Source: Aerobium sp039839275 (GTDB taxonomy: Bacteria; Pseudomonadota; Alphaproteobacteria; Rhizobiales; Rhizobiaceae). Taken from it: a DNA stretch of 64,000 nt. Position 1 is the stretch's first letter, and the number at the start of each line of letters is the position of its first letter. A program made the position numbers and the translations under genes. The DNA lies in assembly GCF_039839275.1 (NCBI RefSeq), contig NZ_JBDOQP010000001.1:682001-746000 (forward strand). The letters are read 5' to 3'. Below the pieces are notes generated by a model. It had not been told where the DNA came from, ran no database searches, and saw nothing but the letters and a program-made list of their open reading frames with translations. This document shows, piece after piece, positions 8,160-16,157 of this stretch.

Positions 8160-11100
8160 ATGAACATGGAAATCTCCAGGCGCAGCTTCTTGAAGGGAGC
8201 TGGCGCGGGTGTCGCGGCGACTACGCTGGGCGCGTTCGGCTTCGGCGAGGCTGAAGCCGCTTTCGTGGAGGGCCTGAGGCCCTACAAGTTGGCCGGGACC
8301 ACCGAGACCCGCAACACGTGCCCCTATTGCTCGGTCGCCTGCGGCGTCATCATCTACTCAAAGGGCGACATCGACCAGGGAACGGCGCAGGCCGTTCACC
8401 TGGAAGGCGACGTCGATCACCCGACAAACCGTGGAACGTTGTGCCCCAAGGGTGCGGCGCTTATGGACTTCATCAATTCGGAGACCCGGCTGACGACACC
8501 GAAGGTGCGCCGTGCCGGTTCCGACGCGTTCGAGGAGATTTCCTGGGACGAGGCGTTGGACGGCATCGCGCGCCGGATGAAGGATGATCGCGACGCCAAT
8601 TTCATCGAACGCAACATGGATGGCGTTCCGGTCAATCGCTGGACGACGACGGGTTTCCTCGCCGCATCGGCGACAACCAATGAGACGGCGTTCCTCACCT
8701 ACAAGGCGGTACGCTCGACAGGCATCGTCGCGTTCGACAATCAGGCGCGCGTTTGACACGGCCCCACGGTAGCCAGTCTGGCTCCAACTTTCGGTCGTGG
8801 TGCAATGACGAATTCGTGGACGGACATCCGTAACACGGACCTCGTCGTCATCATGGGCGGCAATGCCGCCGAAGCCCACCCATGCGGCTTCAAATGGGTC
8901 ACGGAGGCCAAGGCGAACCGTGGCGCGAAACTCATTGTCGTCGATCCGCGGTTCACGCGTTCGGCATCGGTTGCTGATTATTACGCGCCCATCCGGCAGG
9001 GGACCGACATCGCGTTCCTGCTTGGCGTCATCAAATATTGCATCGACAACGACAAGGTGCAGTGGGACTACGTCAACGCGTTCACCAATGCCGGATACAT
9101 CGTCAAGGAAGGCTTCACCTACCAGGACGGGCTTTTCACCGGTTATGACGCCGAGAAGCGCGAATACGACAGGGGAACCTGGGACTACGAGATCGGTGAG
9201 GACGGGTATGCCGTCATCGACGAGACCTTGCAGAATCCGCGCTGCGTCTGGAACCTGCTGAAGGATCACATCGCGGTCTACACGCCCGAGATGGTCGAAC
9301 GCATCTGCGGCACGCCAAAGGACAAGTTCCTCAAAGTCGCCGAGATGATCTCGGAATGCTCCACGCCGACGAAGACGATGACGTCGATGTACGCGCTGGG
9401 CTGGACGCAGCATTCCAAGGGCTCGCAGAACATCCGCTCGATGGCGATGCTGCAGCTCATCCTGGGCAATATCGGCGTACGCGGCGGAGGGATGAACGCG
9501 CTTCGCGGGCATTCCAACATCCAGGGGCTGACCGACATCGGCCTGATGTCGAACCTGATCCCGGGATATCTCAACATCCCGACCGAGCGCGAGGTCGACT
9601 ACGCCACTTATATCGGCTCGCGCGGGTTCAAGCCGCTCCGCCCGAACCAGATGAGCTACTGGCAGAACTATCCGAAGTTCTTCATCTCCTTCCAGAAGGC
9701 GATGTGGGGCTCGGCGGCGACCGCGCAAAACGACTTCGCCTATGACTACCTGCCGAAGCTCGACCTACCGGCATACGACGTGCTGCGGGCCTTCGAGATG
9801 ATGGACCAGGGGCAGATGCATGGCTATTTCTGCCAGGGCTTCAACCCGTTGATGTCATTCCCGGATCGCGGCAAGATCACGCGTTCGCTGTCGAAGCTCA
9901 CCTATCTCGTGGTGATGGATCCGCTGGAGACGGAAACGTCCCGGTTCTGGGAGAACCATGGCGAGTTCAACGACGTCGACTCCGGCGCGATCCAGACCGA
10001 GGTCTATCAGCTCCCCACGAGCTGTTTTGCCGAGGACGAAGGCGCGCTGGTCAATTCCGGTCGTTGGCTGCAATGGCACTGGCCTGCCCAGAACCTGCCC
10101 GGCGAGGCCAAACACGACACTTGGATCATTGCGCAACTTCACCTGCGGTTGAAGAAGCTCTATCAGGAGGAGGGCGGACCGTTTCCCGACCCGATCCTCA
10201 ACCTGCACTGGCCATATGCCGATCCGGAGGACCCGAAGGCGGACGAGATCGCACGTGAACTGAACGGCTATGCCGTCAGCGATCTGCGCGATCCCAACGA
10301 TGCCAGCACGGTCCAGATTGCCGCCGGCCAGCAGCTTCCGGGCTTCGCCGCATTGCGCGCTGACGGATCGACGGCCTGTGGCTGCTGGATCTATTCCGGG
10401 TGCTTCAACCAGAACGGCAACAACATGGCGCGACGGGACAACAGCGACCCCGACGCCACCGGCGCCTATCTGAACTGGGCCTTCGCATGGCCTGCGAACC
10501 GGCGCATCCTATATAATCGCGCTTCCGCAGATCTCGACGGCAAGGCATGGGATCCCGATCGCAAGCTGATCGAGTGGGATGGTGCGAAGTGGTCAGGCTA
10601 TGACGTGCCCGACATCGCGCCGACGGCGAATCCGCGCGAAGTGGGGCCGTTCATCATGAACCCGGAGGGCCAGTCACGGCTCTTCACCAGGGGCATGATG
10701 CGCGACGGACCGTTCCCGGCACACTACGAACCGTTCGAGTCGCCCATCGCCAACGTCATCGCGCCTGCGATCCGTGGCAATCCGGTGGCCCGGGTGTTCG
10801 AAAGCGACCGGCAAACCTTCGGCGATGCATCGGAATTTCCCTACGCGGCGACGTCCTACAGGCTGACGGAGCATTTCCACTACTGGACGAAGCACGTCTG
10901 GGTGAATGCTGTCCTGCAACCGGAGTTCTTCGTCGAGATATCGGAAGCTCTGGCGGAGGAAAAGGGCATCGAAAAGGGCGGCTGGTGCCGGGTCTGGAAC
11001 AAGCGTGGCTCCATTCACGCCAAGGCGGTGGTGACCAAGCGCATCCAGACGCTGATCTGCGATGGCCAACCGGTACACATCGTCGGAATCCCGCTGCACT

Positions 11101-11240
11101 GGGGGTTCACCGGCGCAGCGAAGAACGGCATGGGCCCCAACTCGCTGACGCCGTTCGTCGGCGACGCCAACATCGAGACGCCGGAATTCAAGGCGTTCCT
11201 GGTCAACATCGAGCCGTCCAGCGGACCGGCGACGGCATAG
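8160..11240 (+). CDS. fdnG: Formate dehydrogenase-N/O major subunit, selenoprotein with in-frame UGA
   Basis: The catalytic subunit oxidises formate at a molybdenum or tungsten bis-MGD centre and should act in the periplasm: residues 1-33 are a Tat leader (SRRSFLKGAG). C54, C57, C61 and C95 (NTCPYCSVACG...LCPKG) bind a 4Fe-4S cluster. TGA at 8754-8756 is codon 199; it falls exactly where FdnG/FdoG/FdhF have selenocysteine (V-Sec-H-G-P-T-V-A) and homology continues unbroken on both sides, so it is read as selenocysteine, not stop. Total 1026 residues, normal for the family. The start has GGGAGG 7 nt before it. fdnH follows after 13 nt. Whether it is closer to FdnG or FdoG cannot be settled here. 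Confidence 0.95.
8757..8799 (+). promoter_or_regulatory. Bacterial SECIS element in fdnG
   Basis: Immediately after the UGA the RNA folds as CACGGCC (8757-8763) with GGTCGTG (8793-8799, one G-U pair); above an internal loop, GG (8768-8769) pairs with CC (8784-8785), U8770 is bulged, AGCC (8771-8774) pairs with GGCU (8780-8783), and the apical loop is AGUCU. The bulged U and the GU-containing loop are the SelB contacts known from E. coli fdhF, and the distance from the UGA is normal. Confidence 0.88.
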
Positions 11241-11253
11241 GGGAGGATCGGCC

Positions 11254-12231
11254 ATGACAATCAACGTCAATCCGCCCGTCGCGCCGGACACGCAGCAGAC
11301 GATGGGACCACAGGACTATATCCGGCGCTCAGCGTCTTCGGTGCCGGTACCCGAGCGCCAGCTCGAGCCTGTCGCCAAGCTCATCGACGTGTCGAAGTGC
11401 ATTGGCTGCAAGGCCTGCCAGGCGGCGTGCCTGGAATGGAACGACTTGCGCGAGGAAGTCGGCGTCAACACCGGCGTCTACGAGAATCCGCACGACCTGA
11501 CGCCCAACACGTTCACGCTGATGCGTTTCACCGAATGGGTGAACCCGGAGACGGACAATCTCGAATGGCTGATCCGCAAGGATGGCTGCATGCATTGCGC
11601 CGATCCCGGCTGCCTCAAGGCCTGTCCCGCGCCCGGTGCAATCGTCCAATACTCCAACGGGGTCGTCGACTTCGTGAAGGAAAACTGCATCGGCTGCGGC
11701 TATTGCGTGAAGGGGTGCCCATTCGACATCCCGCGTATCTCCAAGGTCGACAACCGCTCGTACAAGTGCACCTTGTGCTCCGACCGTATCGCGGTCGGGC
11801 AGGGGCCGGCCTGCGCCAAGGCATGCCCGACCAAGGCGATTGTCTTCGGTACCAAGACAGAGATGAAGGCGCACGCGGCGGAGCGGATCGAAGACCTGAA
11901 GTCGCGCGGCTATGCCAATGCGGGACTATATGACCCGCCCGGCGTGGGAGGCACGCATGTGATGTATGTGCTGCACCATGCCGACAAGCCGTCAATTTAT
12001 GCAGGGCTGCCTGACAACCCGCGCATCTCGCCGCTCGTCGAGGCCTGGAAGGGCGTGACCAAATATGCCGGTCTCGCGGTGATGGGTTTCGCGGCCGCCG
12101 CCGGCTTCGTGCATCTGGCCGTGTCGGGACGCAACCGCGTCACGGTCGAGGACGACGAAGAAGCACGGCGCCTGGCCGAACACGCACCGGGGGCCGAACC
12201 GCTCGACCCGAGCAAGGAGACCCTGTCATGA
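11254..12231 (+). CDS. fdnH: Formate dehydrogenase iron-sulfur (beta) subunit
   Basis: A 325-residue electron-transfer subunit carrying electrons from the FdnG cluster to the cytochrome b subunit. Four ferredoxin-like cysteine groups are visible (CIGCKACQAAC, CMHCADPGCLKAC, CIGCGYCVKGC, CTLCSDRIAVGQGPACAKAC), enough for four 4Fe-4S clusters. A single membrane helix near residues 268-290 (VTKYAGLAVMGFAAAAGFVH) anchors it, as in E. coli FdnH. The last codons overlap the start of fdnI by 4 nt (ATGA). Exported with FdnG by the Tat route; it has no leader of its own. Confidence 0.93.
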   Translation: MTINVNPPVAPDTQQTMGPQDYIRRSASSVPVPERQLEPVAKLIDVSKCIGCKACQAACLEWNDLREEVGVNTGVYENPHDLTPNTFTLMRFTEWVNPETDNLEWLIRKDGCMHCADPGCLKACPAPGAIVQYSNGVVDFVKENCIGCGYCVKGCPFDIPRISKVDNRSYKCTLCSDRIAVGQGPACAKACPTKAIVFGTKTEMKAHAAERIEDLKSRGYANAGLYDPPGVGGTHVMYVLHHADKPSIYAGLPDNPRISPLVEAWKGVTKYAGLAVMGFAAAAGFVHLAVSGRNRVTVEDDEEARRLAEHAPGAEPLDPSKETLS

Positions 12232-12959
12232 CCGACAGCACGCTCCAGGGACACAATCGGCAGACACCCGAGGTCAGCAAGAAGGATATCGACCGTGGCG
12301 ACCGTCTGCGTGTCGGCCGCGCGGTGGTCGTCGATCGCTACGGAAAATGGGCGAGGATCAACCACTGGATCACGGCGATCAGCCTGATCCTGCTGGCGCT
12401 TACCGGCCTGTCCCTGTTCCACCCCTCGCTCTACTGGCTAACGGCGCTTTTCGGCGGCGGACAGATCACACGGATGATCCATCCGTGGATCGGGGTGGTA
12501 CTGTTCTTCTCGTTCCTGGGCCTGTTCATCCGGTTCTTCCGGCTCAACCTGCCGGCGCGTGAAGATGCCCAGTGGGCGGCGCGTATCGGCGACGTGCTCA
12601 AGGGCAACGAGGAGAAACTTCCGGAAGTCGGCAAGTACAATGCCGGGCAGAAATTCGTCTTCTGGGCGATGTCGATCCTCATCGTCATCCTGATTGTCTC
12701 GGGCCTGGGCGTATGGGAACGGTATTTCTCGCAATACCTGACCGTCGAACAAATGCGCGTCGCGGTGCTGGTGCACGCGATTGCCGCGGTTGCGATCATC
12801 TGTGTGTGGATCATCCACGTCTATGCCGCCTTCTGGGTCGCGGGAACGCTGCGCGCCATGACGCGTGGCAATGTCAGCGGTGGATGGGCGTGGCGGCATC
12901 ATCGCAAATGGCTGCGAGCGCTGGCCGCCTATGGAAAGCGCGACGATCAGACCAAGTAG
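12228..12959 (+). CDS. fdnI: Formate dehydrogenase cytochrome b556 (gamma) subunit
   Basis: A 243-residue membrane protein with four hydrophobic helices (for example ITAISLILLALTGLSLF, WIGVVLFFSFLGLFIRF, FWAMSILIVILIVSGLGVW, AIAAVAIICVWIIHVYAAFW). Histidines in RINHWI and IHVYAAF are placed as the heme b ligands of the family. It passes electrons to the quinone pool. It has a longer hydrophilic N-terminus than E. coli FdnI. Its start overlaps fdnH by 4 nt, and 109 nt separate its stop from fdhE. Confidence 0.92.
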   Translation: MTDSTLQGHNRQTPEVSKKDIDRGDRLRVGRAVVVDRYGKWARINHWITAISLILLALTGLSLFHPSLYWLTALFGGGQITRMIHPWIGVVLFFSFLGLFIRFFRLNLPAREDAQWAARIGDVLKGNEEKLPEVGKYNAGQKFVFWAMSILIVILIVSGLGVWERYFSQYLTVEQMRVAVLVHAIAAVAIICVWIIHVYAAFWVAGTLRAMTRGNVSGGWAWRHHRKWLRALAAYGKRDDQTK

Positions 12960-13068
12960 GCAGTCCAGATCGGCGACGTTGTTTGCCCTGCGTGACATTG
13001 TGCCGGGCCGCGTCATAGAATGCCGCGTCGCCTCTGCCGCACGTGGTGGGTGGCTCGGGGAGGAATGA

Positions 13069-13986
13069 ATGCCGCGTAAGATTCCCGTTGCCGGAGACAT
13101 GACTGCCATCGGCGACGTGAAGACGCCGCCATTCGCGCGGGTGCCTGACCCGATGCGCCTGTTCGAGCGCCGCGCCAAACGCTTCCATCAGCTTTCCGGA
13201 GCGGACGGGATCGGTCCGTATCTGGGCTTTCTCGCGGCGATCGCCGAAGCGCAGCAGGCGCTTGCCGAAACCTTGCCGGCCGGCCGGCCCATGGAGGAGC
13301 GGACGCTCGATCGTGCGCTCGAGCATGGCATGCCGCCGCTCGACCGCAACGCCTTTCGGCCTGACGACGATTTCGTCTCATTGAGCGACATGCTCTTCGG
13401 CAGGCTGGAGCCGATCGATAAGCCAGCCGCGGCGGAAGCTTCACTCGCTGCGGTGCGTGCCTACGATCATGGCCGCATGGCACTCGCGGTCGCCGACCTG
13501 ATGGCCGATTCCGTGCCGGCCGACGCGATGGCGGAATATGCTTATGTGGCCGCGGCACTGCAGCTTCACTTCGTCCGCGCCGCATCGAGGCTGCCCGAGC
13601 GGCGGCTGACATCGGTGGGCGAGGGCGCGTGTCCGGCTTGCGGCGGACCGCCGGTAAGCTCTCTCATCGTCGGATGGCCGCAAGCGGGCGGTGCCCGCTT
13701 CTGTTCGTGCGCGCTGTGCGCGACGCTGTGGCATCACGTGCGCATCAAATGCACGATCTGTTCCTCGACCAAAGGCATCCGCTATCAGGAGATCGAAGAC
13801 GGGCCGGGAACGATCAAGGCGGAGACCTGCAGCGAGTGTGGCTGCTACGTCAAGATGCTCAATCAGCAGAAGGACGTCTCGCTCGATCCCTTCGCCGACG
13901 ATGTCGGTAGCCTCGGCATCGATCTTCTGATGCGAGAAACCAAGTTCCGGCGCGGTGCGTTCAATCCGTTCCTGCTTGGGTATTGA
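13069..13986 (+). CDS. fdhE: Formate dehydrogenase accessory protein FdhE
   Basis: A 305-residue cytoplasmic maturation factor for Tat-exported formate dehydrogenases; FdhE proteins bind iron through rubredoxin-like CxxC pairs. All four pairs are present in the C-terminal half: CPACGGPP, CSCALC, CTICSS and CSECGC. The N-terminal helical half (DPMRLFERRAKRFHQLS) is typical. GAGG precedes the ATG. It lies between the structural genes and selA, 13 nt before the selA start. FdhD, the other usual maturation factor, is not in this window. Confidence 0.92.
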   Translation: MPRKIPVAGDMTAIGDVKTPPFARVPDPMRLFERRAKRFHQLSGADGIGPYLGFLAAIAEAQQALAETLPAGRPMEERTLDRALEHGMPPLDRNAFRPDDDFVSLSDMLFGRLEPIDKPAAAEASLAAVRAYDHGRMALAVADLMADSVPADAMAEYAYVAAALQLHFVRAASRLPERRLTSVGEGACPACGGPPVSSLIVGWPQAGGARFCSCALCATLWHHVRIKCTICSSTKGIRYQEIEDGPGTIKAETCSECGCYVKMLNQQKDVSLDPFADDVGSLGIDLLMRETKFRRGAFNPFLLGY

Positions 13987-13999
13987 CTGGGCATCGCCG

Positions 14000-15400
14000 A
14001 TGAACGCCAGCTTCCGTGCCATCCCCTCCGTCGACGCCGTCTTGCGTTCGTCGGCGGGAGTCTTGGCGGTGGAGCGGTTCGGACGTGTCGAGGCGACGTC
14101 CCGCATTCGCGATCTGCTCGATGCCGAGCGCGATGCAATCGCCAAGGGCGCAGCGCCGAGGAATGCTGAAGGTATCGCCGCAATGGCATTCGCGGTGCTC
14201 GAAGCGGCCTCCGCTCGTTCGTTGCGGCCAGTCTTCAACCTCACCGGCACGGTGCTCCACACCAATCTCGGTCGTGCGGTGCTGGCCGAAGCGGCCATCG
14301 AAGCCACGGTCGATGCGATGCGCGGCGCGGTCGCGCTCGAATACGACCTTGCAACCGGCGGGCGCGGCGAGCGTGACGACCATATGCGCGCGCTCATATG
14401 CGAACTGACCGGTGCGGAAGACGCGACGCTCGTCAACAACAATGCGGCGGCGGTGCTGCTGGTGCTGAACACGCTGGCGGGTCACGGTGGCGGCGCGGTC
14501 GTCTCGCGCGGCGAGCTGATCGAGATCGGCGGCGCCTTCCGCATGCCCGACATCATGGCGCGCGCCGGCGCGCGGCTGATCGAGATCGGCACGACCAATC
14601 GCACGCACGAAAAGGATTACAAGGCCGGGCTCGCACAGGAGGGCGTGTCGCTGATCTTGAAGGTGCACACGTCGAATTATCGCATCGAGGGCTTCACCAA
14701 GGAGGTCGATGCGACCGTGCTGGCGCGGCTGGCAGGCGAGGCCGGCGTGCCGCTGGTCAACGATCTCGGCTCGGGAACGCTCATCGACTTGGCATTGTGG
14801 GGACTGAGACGGGAGCCAACCGTCCGCGAGGCGGTGGCGGAGGGCGCCGATCTCGTCACCTTCTCCGGCGACAAGCTGCTGGGCGGTCCGCAGGCGGGCT
14901 TCATCGTCGGGCGCAAGGACCTGATTGCTGCAATCAATCGCAACCCGATGAAGCGCGCCCTGCGGGTCGACAAGCTGCGGCTCGCCGCGCTGGAAGCGAC
15001 ACTGAAGCTCTACCGCGATCCCGACAGGCTGGCCGAGCGCCTGCCGACGCTGCGCCTGCTGGCGCGCTCGCGCGACGATATCGCCACGCTGGCGAAGGCG
15101 ATCCTGCCGCGCGCTGCCGCGGCCGTTGGCGCGACTTACGACGTCGTGGCTACTGATTGCGCCAGCCAGATCGGGTCGGGTGCGCTGCCGCTCGACACGC
15201 TCCCGTCGGCCGGTATTTCGTTCCGCCCGGTCGATGGCAGCGGAGGGGCGCTTGAATGGCTGGCTACGGCGCTGCGCGGGCTTCCGATCCCGGTGATCGG
15301 GCGGATTACCGAGGGCGCTCTCGTGCTCGACCTGCGCTGCTTGGAAGAGGCCGATCGCTTTGCGGACAATCTGGATGGGCTGGCGCATGGGCTGGCTTGA
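14000..15400 (+). CDS. selA: L-seryl-tRNA(Sec) selenium transferase
   Basis: SelA converts seryl-tRNA(Sec) to selenocysteyl-tRNA(Sec) with selenophosphate. The ATG at 14000 is preferred (MNASFRAIPSVDAVLR is the usual opening); a longer frame from 13955 would run into fdhE. The 466-residue product keeps FNLTGTVLHTNLGRA, the PLP lysine K292 in SGDKLLGGPQAG, and NDLGSG. The last 14 nt overlap the next gene. Together with selB, selC and selD it makes the window self-sufficient for selenocysteine incorporation. Confidence 0.95.
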   Translation: MNASFRAIPSVDAVLRSSAGVLAVERFGRVEATSRIRDLLDAERDAIAKGAAPRNAEGIAAMAFAVLEAASARSLRPVFNLTGTVLHTNLGRAVLAEAAIEATVDAMRGAVALEYDLATGGRGERDDHMRALICELTGAEDATLVNNNAAAVLLVLNTLAGHGGGAVVSRGELIEIGGAFRMPDIMARAGARLIEIGTTNRTHEKDYKAGLAQEGVSLILKVHTSNYRIEGFTKEVDATVLARLAGEAGVPLVNDLGSGTLIDLALWGLRREPTVREAVAEGADLVTFSGDKLLGGPQAGFIVGRKDLIAAINRNPMKRALRVDKLRLAALEATLKLYRDPDRLAERLPTLRLLARSRDDIATLAKAILPRAAAAVGATYDVVATDCASQIGSGALPLDTLPSAGISFRPVDGSGGALEWLATALRGLPIPVIGRITEGALVLDLRCLEEADRFADNLDGLAHGLA

Positions 15401-16157
15401 CCGGTTCGCACGCGGCAAGGTTCCAGACGATGCCATGGCGACGGCGCTCGCTGCCGCGCAGGCCGGAGATTATGCCGCCGCGTTGTCCATCTGGGAGCCT
15501 ATGGCGCGGGCCGGCAATGCACGGGCGCAGAACAACATCGCAGCCTGTTTTTCCGGCGGCCACGGCGTTGAGGAAAACGCGGAACTGGCGGCAAAATGGT
15601 TCAGGCTGTCTGCCGCGTCCGGCGATCCGGTCGGGCAACGCAATCTAGCGACCTTGCATTTTCGTGGCGACGGCGTGCCGCAGGATGATGACGAGGCGAT
15701 GCGGCTCTATCGCCTGGCCGCCGGGCAGGGGGACGCGCTTGCGCAGGACATGCTGTCCTGGATGCTCGCCGAACAAGGCGACTACGAAGAAGCGCGCCTC
15801 TACGCCGAGCAGGCGGCGGCACAGGGCGTGGCGGCCTCGATGACGAGGCTTGGCAACCTGCATCACGACGCACTGGGCGTGGAGCGCGATGCCGGTGCCG
15901 CCGTCGCGTGGTGGACACGCGCGGCGATGCTGGGCGATGCCGACGCACAAGCGATGCTGGGCGCAGCGCACCTGACAGGAGGCGGCGTCGCGGCCGACCC
16001 TGTGGCCGCACTTTGCTGGCTGATCCGTGCGCGCGACGGCGGCTCCAAGCTCGCGCACAAGTTCATGCCGGCGGCGACCGGGGCGCTTTCCGGCGAGGAG
16101 CGCGCCGAGGCGGCGCGGCGGGCTTCTTCTCCGCTCCCGTCGAGGGGCGTGCCATGA
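15387..16157 (+). CDS. Sel1/TPR-like repeat protein in the sel operon
   Basis: A 256-residue soluble helical repeat protein (ATG 15387 chosen; ATG 15375 is also in frame). About five Sel1-like units can be followed, e.g. GNARAQNNIAACFSGGHGV, GDPVGQRNLATLHFRGDGV, GDALAQDMLSWMLAEQGDY, GVAASMTRLGNLHHDALGV, GDADAQAMLGAAHLTGGGV. Sel1 repeats mediate protein-protein contacts. The gene overlaps selA by 14 nt and selB by 4 nt (ATGA), so it is translationally tied to both. I infer a role in selenocysteine machinery or FDH assembly; no such function is known to me. The name Sel1 for the repeat is unrelated to selenium. Confidence 0.85.
   Translation: MGWLDRFARGKVPDDAMATALAAAQAGDYAAALSIWEPMARAGNARAQNNIAACFSGGHGVEENAELAAKWFRLSAASGDPVGQRNLATLHFRGDGVPQDDDEAMRLYRLAAGQGDALAQDMLSWMLAEQGDYEEARLYAEQAAAQGVAASMTRLGNLHHDALGVERDAGAAVAWWTRAAMLGDADAQAMLGAAHLTGGGVAADPVAALCWLIRARDGGSKLAHKFMPAATGALSGEERAEAARRASSPLPSRGVP

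Noticed and set aside
8160..8756. fdnG as a pseudogene with premature stop, or as two separate genes
   Set aside because: The TGA sits at the conserved selenocysteine codon, is followed by a SECIS, and selA, selB, selC and selD are all adjacent.
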